From NCBI GenBank assembly GCA_903861005.1, contig CAIOSP010000125.1, positions 1-49,573 on the forward strand: a stretch of 49,573 nt of DNA. Direction: 5' to 3'. The first letter of the stretch is position 1. The number at the start of each line of letters is the position of its first letter. This DNA is from an uncultured Pseudomonadota bacterium (GTDB taxonomy: Bacteria; Myxococcota_A; UBA796; GCA-2862545). Below, one piece after another: positions 8,852 through 16,640 of this stretch. The position numbers and the translations under genes are program-made. The notes beneath the pieces are model-generated. The model made no database searches, was not told the DNA's origin, and saw nothing but the letters and a program-made list of their open reading frames with translations.

Positions 8852-10627
8852 TTACCAGGGGAGCGGCTCGCAGACGTAGGGGCGAGCGGCGGCGCAGTTC
8901 AGGTCATTGAGCAGCGCGTGCTGGCCGTTGAAGCCGCCGAACTGGACGCAGTCCTCGTTGCCCTGGTTGTTGGGCTCACCCGACGACCACGGCAGCTGGA
9001 GCGCGGCGTCGCCGGAGGAGAGGAACTCGAAGGTGCCCTCGTGGTCCAGGTCCTGGATGCCGATCCACACGTCCTGCAGGTCGTAGTTGGCGTCGGCCAC
9101 CAGCCAGCCCTGCGGGGAGGTCGGCTCCCACAGCTGGCCGCCGTGGGCGACGCAGTCGTCGGAGGCCTCGCCCCAGGTGCGGTCGACGTTGCAGCGCAGC
9201 AGCTCGGTGCCGGGCACGTTGTAGCAGTCCTCGTCGCCGAAGGGCAGCAGCGCGCGGCTGTCGCAGACGCCGTCGGCGTCCTGGTCGTCGCCGTCCTGGT
9301 TCACGTTGGGCGCGCCCAGCACGCGGCAGTCGTCGCAGCCGTCACCGTCGACGTCGGCGCAGATCCACGGGTTGGTCGGCGCGCCGTCGTCCGCGTCGAG
9401 CACGGAGTCGCCATCGTCATCCTCGTCGCAGGCGTCGCCGGCGCCGTCAATGTCGTGGTCCGCCTGGTCGGGGTTCGCCACGTTCGGGCAGTTGTCGCAC
9501 GAAGTGCCGTCCGACACCCCGTTGTCCGAGGCGACCAGCTGGGCGGCCAGGTCCGTCGGCGCCTCGCAGATCGCGTACGAGGTGTTGCCGTGCACGGTCA
9601 GCGTGCCGGTGATCTCCATGTCCGGGCGGTAGCTCCAGCGGGCCAGCGCGGGGTTGTGGTCCAGGGTCACTTCCCCGACCGAGCGCAGCGCCGGCGTGCT
9701 CCACGCAGCGAGCCGCGCGTTGTCGATCAGCGACACCGAGTCGGCCGTCTCCAGCGCGGAGAACAGCGAGTTGACGGTGACGAGCGCGTCGGCACCCTCG
9801 ATACGGACCGCATGGGCGGTGGTGATCTCGCCGATGTCGACCCAGGCCAACATCGGGGTGTGCTCGAACGCGACGCCGCCGACCGAAGTGAGCAGCGGGG
9901 CGTGGACCACGCGGAGGTCCGACGCGCCGCGCCAGGCGAAGTCGCCGCCGACGCGCGCCAGGGCCGGGAAGTTGGCGACCGTCAGGCCGCTCGCGCCCTC
10001 GGCGTGCAGGTCACCGCCGACCGACGCCAGGCCGGTCATCTCGATCGCCGTGCGGCCGGTGTTCGCGATCTGGACTTCACCCTGGATCATGTGCAGCTTG
10101 GGGGCGAAGCGCACTGGCGTCGTCGCGCCGCTCGCGTCGGGCCACAGATAGACGTTGCCGGTGATCACCACCGCCGAGTCCAGGGCCGACAGGTCGTCGT
10201 AGTTCATCAGGTAGAGGTCGCCGACCAGCGCCTGACAGCCGCGCAGCGGCTCCAGGTCGTCGGGGCTGTCGACGTACAGCGCGTTGCGGAAGCCCTGGTC
10301 CGGGAACATGTACATCGGGCAGCTGCCGGTCGCGGGGATGTCGAAGCTGGCGCCGTTCTCGCAGTCGATGTGGAAGCCGCCGTCCGGGAGCGACGTGCCG
10401 GTGCAGCCGTCGCCCTCAGCGCCCTGCTGGCCCTGCGCGCCATCGGTGCCAGCCGTGCCGTTGGCGCCGTTCTCGATCACCGCCGACGTGCCGTCGTCGC
10501 AGAGGATCTTGGTGGTGCCCCACTCAGGATCCTGCACGACGGTGCAGCCGGTGTCCGAGGCGGCCTGGGTTCCGCACGCCGTCGCGAAGACGGCGACGAG
10601 GATCGAGATGGAGGGGTTGAGGCGCAT
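8852..10627 (-). CDS. Mosaic surface lipoprotein: collagen-like, L-domain, TSP3 and C-type lectin domains
   Basis: This is 591 residues from ATG at 10627, chosen because it opens a lipoprotein signal MRLNPSISILVAVFATAC (Cys18). In order: a short Gly-X-X run GANGTAGTDGAQGQQGAEG (about 52-70); a receptor-L-domain-like region (about 105-370) with repeated ladders such as GLASVGGDLHAEG and LTVANFPALARVGGDF; a thrombospondin-type-3 calcium-binding stretch (DNCPNVANPDQADHDIDGAG, DEDDDGDSVLDADD); and a C-type-lectin fold (about 465-591) with WIGIQDLDHEG, SSGEPNNQG and NDLNCAAARPYVCE. The EPN triplet and the downstream ND are the calcium/sugar ligands of mannose-type lectins. It is predicted to bind glycans at the cell surface. 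It ends at the terminator at 8786-8820. Confidence 0.82.
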   Translation of the reverse strand: MRLNPSISILVAVFATACGTQAASDTGCTVVQDPEWGTTKILCDDGTSAVIENGANGTAGTDGAQGQQGAEGDGCTGTSLPDGGFHIDCENGASFDIPATGSCPMYMFPDQGFRNALYVDSPDDLEPLRGCQALVGDLYLMNYDDLSALDSAVVITGNVYLWPDASGATTPVRFAPKLHMIQGEVQIANTGRTAIEMTGLASVGGDLHAEGASGLTVANFPALARVGGDFAWRGASDLRVVHAPLLTSVGGVAFEHTPMLAWVDIGEITTAHAVRIEGADALVTVNSLFSALETADSVSLIDNARLAAWSTPALRSVGEVTLDHNPALARWSYRPDMEITGTLTVHGNTSYAICEAPTDLAAQLVASDNGVSDGTSCDNCPNVANPDQADHDIDGAGDACDEDDDGDSVLDADDGAPTNPWICADVDGDGCDDCRVLGAPNVNQDGDDQDADGVCDSRALLPFGDEDCYNVPGTELLRCNVDRTWGEASDDCVAHGGQLWEPTSPQGWLVADANYDLQDVWIGIQDLDHEGTFEFLSSGDAALQLPWSSGEPNNQGNEDCVQFGGFNGQHALLNDLNCAAARPYVCEPLPW

Positions 10628-10862
10628 GGTGGGCTCCGGGGCAAAAGATGAAGCGGCTTGGAGAGGTCTTCTGCGTCCGGTGGGGGAAGTCCCCGCACAC
10701 ACCCGAACGCGACAGTGCTCCAATCGCAGAAACCTCCGGACGGTTGAAGGGTGAACTTCGGCCAACCCAACTCGAACGCGCTGCTCGACGTGTCCGGCGC
10801 GGCACAACCCCACGCCAAGCGCCTTGCCCGCACGCCCCGATCGGTTACCGGGGCCCGGTCAA

Positions 10863-10938
10863 GCGGGCGTAGCTCAGCTGGTAGAGCACGAGCTTCCCAA
10901 GCTCGGTGTCGCGGGTTCGATTCCCGTCGCCCGCTCCA
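10863..10938 (+). tRNA. tRNA-Gly (anticodon CCC)
   Basis: The cloverleaf is complete: acceptor GCGGGCG/CGCCCGC, D stem GCTC/GAGC, anticodon stem CGAGC/GCTCG with loop TTCCCAA (anticodon CCC at 10896-10898), and T stem GCGGG/CCCGT with TTCGATT loop. The discriminator is T, and the CCA end is encoded (10936-10938). It reads GGG codons. It lies between the lectin lipoprotein (divergent) and accC (convergent). A short hairpin CCACGG-CAC-CCGTGG follows at 10944-10958. Confidence 0.96.
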
Positions 10939-10972
10939 ACTCCCCACGGCACCCGTGGCTCAAGTCCGCGCG

Positions 10973-12325
10973 CTACTCCTTGGGAGAGCGCGCGGCGAGC
11001 CACTCGTCGACCCAGCGCGTGTAGTGGCGGACGTCGCGGAACTCTTCCGACATCACCAGCTCACGTTGCACGGGGATCGTGGTCTTGATGCCCTCGACGA
11101 TGAACTCGTCCATGGCCCACAGCAGCTTGCGGATCGCGTGCTCGCGGTCGCGCCCGCGCACGATGAGCTTGGCGACCATGCTGTCGTAGTAGGGCGGGAT
11201 CGACGCGCCCTCGTGGGCCACACTGTCGACGCGCACGCCGGGGCCGCCGGGCTCATGGTAGCCGGTGATGCGGCCGGGCGACGGCATGAAGGTCCAGGGA
11301 TCCTCAGCGTTCACGCGGATCTCGATCGCGTGACCAACCGGCTTGATGCTCTCCTGCGGAATGTCGAGCTTCTCCCCCGCCGCGAGCTTGATCTGCAGCG
11401 CGACCAGGTCGACGCCGCTCGTCTCCTCCGTCACCGGGTGCTCGACCTGGATGCGGGGGTTGACCTCGAGGAAGAAGAAGCGGTCGTTCTCCACCAGGTA
11501 CTCGACCGTGGCGACCGTCTGGTAGCCGACGTTGCGGACCAGCCGCGCCGCCGACTCCTGGATCTCGAGCGCGAGCTTGTCGGACAGCCCCGGCGCCGGA
11601 GCCTCCTCGACGATCTTCTGGTGGCGCCGCTGCAGCGAGCAGTCACGCGTGCCCAGGTAGATCGCCCCGCCCTGCCCGTCTCCGGCCACCTGGACCTCGA
11701 CGTGGCGCGGCGTGCGCAGGTAGCGCTCGACGAACACGCGGCCTGTCCCGAACGCGGCCTTCGCCTCGGACTTGCAGAGCTCGAAGACCTTGTCGAGCGT
11801 GGCTCCGTCCTCGACGATGCGCATGCCCTTGCCGCCGCCGCCGCCCGCCGCCTTGAGGATGACCGGGAAGCCGACCAAGTCCGCCGCGGCGCGCGCCTCG
11901 GCCAGGGTCGCCGCCTCGCCGTCTGAGCCCGACAGCATGGGCAGGCCGGCCTCCTTGGCGGCGCGCTTGGCGAGCAGCTTGTCGCCGAACATGCGCAGGT
12001 GATCCACGCTCGGCCCGATGAACGCGCGACCGCTGGCGCGAACCGCCGCCGCAAACTCCGCGTTCTCCGCCAAGAAACCGTAGCCCGGATGCACCGCGTC
12101 GGCGTCCGTGACCTCCGCCGCCGCCAGCACGGACGGCTGATGCAGGTAGCTCTTCATGGCGGGCGCGGGCCCGATGCACACGGCCTCGTCGGCGAACCGG
12201 ACGTGCAGGCTGTGGCGGTCCGCCTCGGAGAAGACGGCGACCGTCTGGATCCCCAGCTCACGGCAGGAGCGGATCACCCGGAGCGCGATCTCGCCCCGGT
12301 TTGCGACGAGGATCTTCTTGAACAC
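10973..12325 (-). CDS. accC: Acetyl-CoA carboxylase, biotin carboxylase subunit
   Basis: This is 450 residues, the usual AccC length. It carboxylates the biotin on AccB using ATP and bicarbonate, the first half-reaction of malonyl-CoA synthesis for fatty acids. It opens with MFKKILVANRGEIALRVIRSC. The ATP-grasp region has the glycine-rich loop KAAGGGGGKGMRIV and ERYLRTPRHVEVQVAGDGQ. The catalytic region shows FLEVNPRIQVEHPVTEETSGVD, and RITGYHEPGGPGVRVDS marks the C-terminal domain. It starts 3 bases after the accB stop and is the last gene of the minus-strand aro/acc run. It faces tRNA-Gly with only 34 bases between them. Confidence 0.97.
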   Translation of the reverse strand: MFKKILVANRGEIALRVIRSCRELGIQTVAVFSEADRHSLHVRFADEAVCIGPAPAMKSYLHQPSVLAAAEVTDADAVHPGYGFLAENAEFAAAVRASGRAFIGPSVDHLRMFGDKLLAKRAAKEAGLPMLSGSDGEAATLAEARAAADLVGFPVILKAAGGGGGKGMRIVEDGATLDKVFELCKSEAKAAFGTGRVFVERYLRTPRHVEVQVAGDGQGGAIYLGTRDCSLQRRHQKIVEEAPAPGLSDKLALEIQESAARLVRNVGYQTVATVEYLVENDRFFFLEVNPRIQVEHPVTEETSGVDLVALQIKLAAGEKLDIPQESIKPVGHAIEIRVNAEDPWTFMPSPGRITGYHEPGGPGVRVDSVAHEGASIPPYYDSMVAKLIVRGRDREHAIRKLLWAMDEFIVEGIKTTIPVQRELVMSEEFRDVRHYTRWVDEWLAARSPKE

Positions 12326-12328
12326 GGC

Positions 12329-12760
<432 letters not shown>

Positions 12761-12851
12761 GACAACTCCCGGCGCCTCGCGCGTAACCAAGTGCGCGCTG
12801 CGAGGCCCGCCGCAGAGACCGTGCTGCGCGTGGTCTTCACGACTCTTGGTT

Positions 12852-12867
12852 GTGACCCATGGGTCAC
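12852..12867. promoter_or_regulatory. 16-base perfect palindrome upstream of accBC
   Basis: GTGACCCATGGGTCAC is a perfect palindrome 10 bases downstream of the aroQ stop and 91 bases upstream of the accB start. With no T-run and only a minimal loop possible, it looks more like a site for a dimeric regulator than a terminator. Known regulators of fatty-acid genes bind sites of this general size, but I cannot assign one. Confidence 0.4.
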
Positions 12868-12877
12868 TCGCCGTGTG

Positions 12878-13315
12878 TCAGGCGCGCAGCTTGGCGACCA
12901 AGCCGCGCAAGCCCAGCTCGTAGCCCTGCGCGCCCAGCCCGATCACCGCGCCCACCGCGACGTCCGCGAGCAGGCTCTTGTGGCGGAAAGGCTCGCGCGC
13001 GTAGACGTTGCTCACGTGCACCTCGACGAACGGGATGGCCGTGCCGAGGAACGCGTCGCGCAGCGCGATCGACGTGTGGGTGTAGGCGCCCGCGTTCACC
13101 ACCGCGCCCTTGAAGCCCTGCCGACCGGCCTCGTGGACCTGGTCGATCAGCTCGCCCTCGTGGTTGGACTGCACGTGCCACAGCACGACGCCCAGCTCTT
13201 CGGCCAGCTCGTCCAGGCGGGTGGTGACGTCCTCGAGCGTGGTCGCGCCGTAGCGCTCCGGCTCACGGGTGCCGAGCAGGTTCAGGTTGGGACCGTTGAG
13301 GACGAGGATCTTCAT
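12878..13315 (-). CDS. aroQ: 3-dehydroquinate dehydratase, type II
   Basis: This is 145 residues, typical for the type II enzyme, which forms 3-dehydroshikimate in the shikimate pathway and assembles as a dodecamer. Visible signatures are VLNGPNLNLLGTREPERYG (catalytic Tyr22 in the flexible lid), QSNHEGELID (49-58), and VNAGAYTHTSIALRDA (73-88). EVHVSNVYAREPFRHKS (98-114) contains the catalytic His100. Its ATG overlaps the stop of the TPR-type gene upstream (ATGA). It shares an operon with aroB and aroK. Confidence 0.97.
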   Translation of the reverse strand: MKILVLNGPNLNLLGTREPERYGATTLEDVTTRLDELAEELGVVLWHVQSNHEGELIDQVHEAGRQGFKGAVVNAGAYTHTSIALRDAFLGTAIPFVEVHVSNVYAREPFRHKSLLADVAVGAVIGLGAQGYELGLRGLVAKLRA

Positions 13316-13950
13316 GGTGCGGCGAACCCCGGCATGCGCGTGACGATGTCGTTGGAGCCCTCAGGCTCCTCCTGCAGCAGCATCTCCAACTTGGAGAGCA
13401 CGCTGCGTACCAGTCGATCCGCTGGGTTGGCGAACGCGACCCGCCGGGCCACGCGCACCGCACGACCCAGCTCACCCTTGGCCGCCAGCCGCTCGGCGCG
13501 GTCCAGCGTGTCGAGCGGGTCCAGGCCCGCCGTCAGCCGCTTGCCCCGCAGCTCACGCAGCAGCGCGCGCATCTCCGCGTCGCCCGGGTCCTCGACGCAG
13601 CGGCGCTCGGCTAGGGTGGCGGCCTCCGCGGTATTGCCCTCGGCGGCCAGCACGCGAACGCGCAGGCGCGCGCTCTCTCGACGGCCCGCAGCACCGATCT
13701 GATCCAGCGCCTTCATCGCGCGGTCGCCGCGGCCGGCGAGCACGGCGCCGTTGGCCAGCGCGACCATCACCAGCTCGCGCGGGGCGCCCGCGTGGATGCC
13801 GACGCGCGCGCGCTCGACGGCCTCCTTCCAGCGGTCGGCCAGCGCCAGACCTTCGACCACCGCGCAGAGCGCGTCGTCGGCGGGGTTTGCGTCCAGCCGG
13901 CGAAGCAGCGCCAGCAAGGACGCGTCCAGCGGGGCGTCGTCCGACGTCAC
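13312..13950 (-). CDS. Cytoplasmic helical-repeat (TPR-like) protein
   Basis: This is 212 residues, not recognised as a named family. It is almost all alpha-helix by composition, with degenerate TPR-like units: LRRLDANPADDALCAVVEG, LALADRWKEAVERARVGIHA, DRAERLAAKGELGRAVRVAR. There is no signal peptide or membrane segment, so it is probably cytoplasmic and likely to bind other proteins. It sits between a lipoprotein gene and aroQ, overlapping aroQ by 4 bases, hence it is co-expressed with shikimate enzymes. No enzymatic motif is visible. Confidence 0.7.
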   Translation of the reverse strand: MTSDDAPLDASLLALLRRLDANPADDALCAVVEGLALADRWKEAVERARVGIHAGAPRELVMVALANGAVLAGRGDRAMKALDQIGAAGRRESARLRVRVLAAEGNTAEAATLAERRCVEDPGDAEMRALLRELRGKRLTAGLDPLDTLDRAERLAAKGELGRAVRVARRVAFANPADRLVRSVLSKLEMLLQEEPEGSNDIVTRMPGFAAP

Positions 13951-13957
13951 GGACGCA

Positions 13958-14473
13958 TCAACGGGGCACGAGCCGCACAGTCTGCCCGGGGACCGGGGTG
14001 GCCTCGACGTGGACGCTGTGCGCCGCCGACGCGGTCACCGACACCGTCACCGCGCCGTCCGTCATGTCGGCCAGCGAGTCGACCAGGGCGAAGACACGCA
14101 CCAGGCCGTCCTCATCCGTGGTGGCGAGCCAGGGGTCCGTCGCGTCGACGTCGAGCTCGACGTACTCGTTGCGGAAGGCATCCCACGCGCAGTCCACGCA
14201 GCCCGGGTCCGCCGCGACCACCGCGTCCGCCGGGACAAACGACGCCGACTCAGACGTGACCGTGACGTCCGCGCCGACCAGCGCCTCACCCGTGAGGCTG
14301 TCGTACACCATGACGTCGAGCGGGAGGAGCGCCACGCGGCCGTCGTTCACCGCGTCATACGCGGCGTCCCACGGGAACTCCACCTCTTGCGGCACCAGCA
14401 CGGACACCGGCACGTCGTCCGTCGAACAGGCGGCGGCGAGCAGGGCGAGCGGCAGGAGGAGGCGGGTCTTCAC
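13958..14473 (-). CDS. Predicted lipoprotein of unknown function in the aro operon
   Basis: This is 171 residues from GTG at 14473, which overlaps the aroB stop (GTGA). The signal MKTRLLLPLALLAAAC ends in a lipobox with Cys16. The rest is Asp/Val/Thr-rich and beta-like: VMVYDSLTGEALVGADVTVTS and FVALVDSLADM-like strands suggest an immunoglobulin/carboxypeptidase-regulatory type of beta-sandwich. Two cysteines sit close together (DPGCVDCAWDAF) and may form a disulfide or metal site. The function is unknown, and finding it inside a shikimate operon is odd. Confidence 0.7.
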   Translation of the reverse strand: MKTRLLLPLALLAAACSTDDVPVSVLVPQEVEFPWDAAYDAVNDGRVALLPLDVMVYDSLTGEALVGADVTVTSESASFVPADAVVAADPGCVDCAWDAFRNEYVELDVDATDPWLATTDEDGLVRVFALVDSLADMTDGAVTVSVTASAAHSVHVEATPVPGQTVRLVPR

Positions 14474-15549
14474 GAGGGCAGCAGCTCCGCGGCGCGCTCT
14501 ACCGGCAGGGCGACGAGCGTCACCTCCCCCGATCGAACCGGCACCGGCACTGTGATCTTAGCACCGCGCCTCTTCTTGTCCACCCCCATGGCGGCGACCA
14601 GCGCGTCCCGATCGGTCGCGGGGACGTCGGTCGGCAGGCCCAGGCCCGCGAGCAGACGGCGCAGACGGCCGGGCAGCTCGGGCTCGACGCAGATCCCCTC
14701 GCGAACGGCCCACTCGGCCTCGGCGACCAGCCCGATCCCGACGGCCTCGCCGTGGAGCAGCACGCCGTAGCCGCCCGCCGCCTCGACCGCGTGGCCGACC
14801 GTATGACCCAGGTTGAGCACGGCGCGGCGACCCTCCTCGCGCTCGTCCTCGCCCACGACGCTGGCCTTGAGCTGCACGCAGCGCTCGACCACACCGGCCA
14901 GCGCGTCGACGTCGCCCGCGGCCAGGCGCGCGACGTCGGCCTCCATTTGGACGAGCAGGTCCGCGTCGCCGATCACCGCGGTCTTCACGACCTCGGCCAG
15001 CCCGGCACGCACCTCACGCAGCGGCAGCGTCGCGAGCGTGTCCATGGCCGCCCACACCAGCGAGGGCTGGTGGAAGGCGCCGATCAGGTTCTTGCCGCGA
15101 GAGTGGTTGAAACCAGTCTTTCCGCCGACCGAGCTGTCGACCATGGCCAGCAGGGTGGTGGGCACCTGCACGAACGTGAGGCCACGGAGCAGGCTCGCGG
15201 CCGCGAAGCCCGCCATGTCGCCCGCGACGCCGCCGCCCAGCGCCAGCACGGGCGTGCTGCGATCCACGCCTTCGGTCAGCAGCCGATCGACGATGCCCCA
15301 CCACGTCGCCTGGTGCTTGTTCGCCTCGCCGTGCGGGAACGCGATGACGATCAACGTCAGCCCCGCCAGCTCCGCGCGCAGCGCGTCCAGCCAGAGTGGC
15401 GCCACCGCGTCGTCCGTCACCACCGCCACCTTGGTCGACGACGACACCAACGCCAACGCCGCGCGCAGCCCCGCGAACGACGGGGCGATCACCACGTCGT
15501 AAGAGCGCGAGCCCAGCTTGACCCCTACTCTTCGTTCGCCAGCCGCCAT
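14470..15549 (-). CDS. aroB: 3-dehydroquinate synthase
   Basis: This is 359 residues, the normal AroB length. It is the NAD-dependent, metal-containing second enzyme of the shikimate pathway (DAHP to 3-dehydroquinate). Visible motifs are ALGGGVAGDMAGFAAASLLRG (NAD-binding glycine-rich region), FVQVPTTLLAMVDSSVGGKTGFNH, KNLIGAFHQP, and the metal-binding histidines in LNLGHTVGHAVE and LLHGEAVGIG. The start lies 25 bases inside the 3' end of aroK, so the two are tightly coupled. Its stop overlaps the GTG of the lipoprotein gene. Confidence 0.97.
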   Translation of the reverse strand: MAAGERRVGVKLGSRSYDVVIAPSFAGLRAALALVSSSTKVAVVTDDAVAPLWLDALRAELAGLTLIVIAFPHGEANKHQATWWGIVDRLLTEGVDRSTPVLALGGGVAGDMAGFAAASLLRGLTFVQVPTTLLAMVDSSVGGKTGFNHSRGKNLIGAFHQPSLVWAAMDTLATLPLREVRAGLAEVVKTAVIGDADLLVQMEADVARLAAGDVDALAGVVERCVQLKASVVGEDEREEGRRAVLNLGHTVGHAVEAAGGYGVLLHGEAVGIGLVAEAEWAVREGICVEPELPGRLRRLLAGLGLPTDVPATDRDALVAAMGVDKKRRGAKITVPVPVRSGEVTLVALPVERAAELLPS

Positions 15550-16028
15550 TGGATGATCGCCTCCACCACCTGCTCGGGCGTGTTCTCGCTGGTGTCGATC
15601 GTGAGGTCCGCGTCGGCGTAGGCGTGCTGCCGAGACTGCCAGCGCGCCTCGACCTTGGTGTCCCAGAGCGGCCGCGACGGATCCGACCCGATGCGGGCAC
15701 GAAGCACAGGCAACGGCGCGGTCAGCACGACCAAATCGGCGATCTGACGCAGCGCTTCGCGGTTCTCCGGGTCAACCCACGCGCCGCCGCCGGTGGCGAT
15801 CACCGCCACCCGCTTCACGTCGCCCAGCGCCTCGATCAGGCCCGCCTCCCGTGCGCGAAAGACCTCCTCGCCGTCCTTGGCGAACTGGTCCGCGATGGGA
15901 CCGAAGTGCGCCGCGAGGACGTCGTCGAGATCGATGAAGTCCAGGTTCAAGCGCTTGGCCAGCAGACGTCCGACCGTCGACTTGCCCGTCCCCATGAACC
16001 CGCCCAACGCGATGCCACGCTCTTCCAA
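15525..16028 (-). CDS. aroK: Shikimate kinase
   Basis: This is 167 residues from TTG at 16028, chosen because GGAGG lies 6 bases upstream and the resulting length fits the family; the frame itself stays open to 17102 by chance. It phosphorylates shikimate at O3 with ATP. The P-loop GFMGTGKST is at residues 10-18, the Walker-B-like DLDD near 32, and the shikimate-binding GGG in IATGGGAWV near 78. The lid and arginine region is SDPSRPLWDTKVEARWQSR. It is the first gene of the minus-strand aro/acc group and divergent from the YbjN-like gene, 99 bases apart. Confidence 0.93.
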   Translation of the reverse strand: MEERGIALGGFMGTGKSTVGRLLAKRLNLDFIDLDDVLAAHFGPIADQFAKDGEEVFRAREAGLIEALGDVKRVAVIATGGGAWVDPENREALRQIADLVVLTAPLPVLRARIGSDPSRPLWDTKVEARWQSRQHAYADADLTIDTSENTPEQVVEAIIQWRLANEE

Positions 16029-16093
16029 CCGCAACCTCCGCGACGCCGCGTCGTACGCGCCGTGCGCGGCCTCGATAACGACCGCGGGGCCCC

Positions 16094-16122
16094 TTGACAC
16101 ATGCCCGGTCGGCGCCAACCTT
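16094..16122 (+). promoter_or_regulatory. Sigma-70-type promoter with consensus -35 (possible leaderless start)
   Basis: TTGACA at 16094-16099 matches the -35 consensus exactly. Seventeen bases later AACCTT (16117-16122) is a weak -10. The predicted start of transcription falls at about 16128-16130, on the ATG at 16128, so the mRNA of the YbjN-like gene may be leaderless. Confidence 0.45.
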
Positions 16123-16127
16123 TGGGG

Positions 16128-16547
16128 ATGCTGCTGATCGACAACCTGGAAGCCCGCGTCGAGTCGTTCCTGGGCCTGCTTGGCCTGGAGGGCGCGTTCC
16201 GTGCGCGCGGCGTCACCGCGTTGGACGGCGGCGGCGGCGCGGTGCTGGTCACCTGCTTTGAGCAGGACGGCGACACCTGGTGCCGCATCGTCGCGGTCGC
16301 GCTGTGCGGGATCGAGCCTACCCTCGACGTGCTGCACGACCTGCTCCGCCGAAACCGCGACGTCCTGTTTGGCGCGTGGCAGCTCTTCGATGACGGCACC
16401 GTCGCGTTCTCCGTGACGCTGCCTGGCGCCACGCTGGACTCCGACGGGTTCGCCAAGGCGCTCCGCTACGCGTCCTGGGTGGCGTCGTCGGCCGCGCCGC
16501 AGATCGGCGGGGCGTGCTGCGGCGCCCGTTGGCCCCAGCCGTCCTGA
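16128..16547 (+). CDS. YbjN/CesT-like small protein
   Basis: This is 139 residues from ATG at 16128; an in-frame ATG at 16101 would add nine residues but lies inside the predicted promoter. The pattern is IDNLEARVESFLGLLGLEG, then alternating strands VLVTCFEQDGDTWCRIVAVAL, then VLHDLLRRNRDVLFGAWQLF and DGTVAFSVTLPGATL. This fits the class-I type-III-chaperone/YbjN fold. Members often act as small helper or regulatory proteins; the specific role here is unknown. There is no signal peptide. The tail has two adjacent cysteines (ACCGARW). Confidence 0.62.
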   Translation: MLLIDNLEARVESFLGLLGLEGAFRARGVTALDGGGGAVLVTCFEQDGDTWCRIVAVALCGIEPTLDVLHDLLRRNRDVLFGAWQLFDDGTVAFSVTLPGATLDSDGFAKALRYASWVASSAAPQIGGACCGARWPQPS

Positions 16548-16561
16548 ACGAGCGCGGCGCG

Positions 16562-16590
16562 TCGACTTCGAGCAGGGTACGTGCAAGACT
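16562..16590 (+). promoter_or_regulatory. Candidate promoter for the bactofilin-like gene
   Basis: TCGACT (16562-16567, 4 of 6 to TTGACA) is followed after 17 bases by AAGACT (16585-16590). It lies about 50 bases ahead of the ATG at 16641. A perfect inverted repeat CGTGGCGC-CC-GCGCCACG (16603-16620) lies in the leader. Support is limited to these matches and the position. Confidence 0.35.
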
Positions 16591-16640
16591 GTCCCCTCAC
16601 GCCGTGGCGCCCGCGCCACGCGATCGACCTCGGAGCCGCC

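Noticed and set aside
10824-10851. TTGCCC-N16-TACCGG as a promoter for tRNA-Gly
   Set aside because: Only half of the -35 and two bases of the -10 match; too weak to list as a feature, although a promoter must lie near.
10648-10872. Short plus-strand ORF of 74 codons before tRNA-Gly
   Set aside because: It runs into the tRNA gene, has no ribosome site and is basic low-information sequence.
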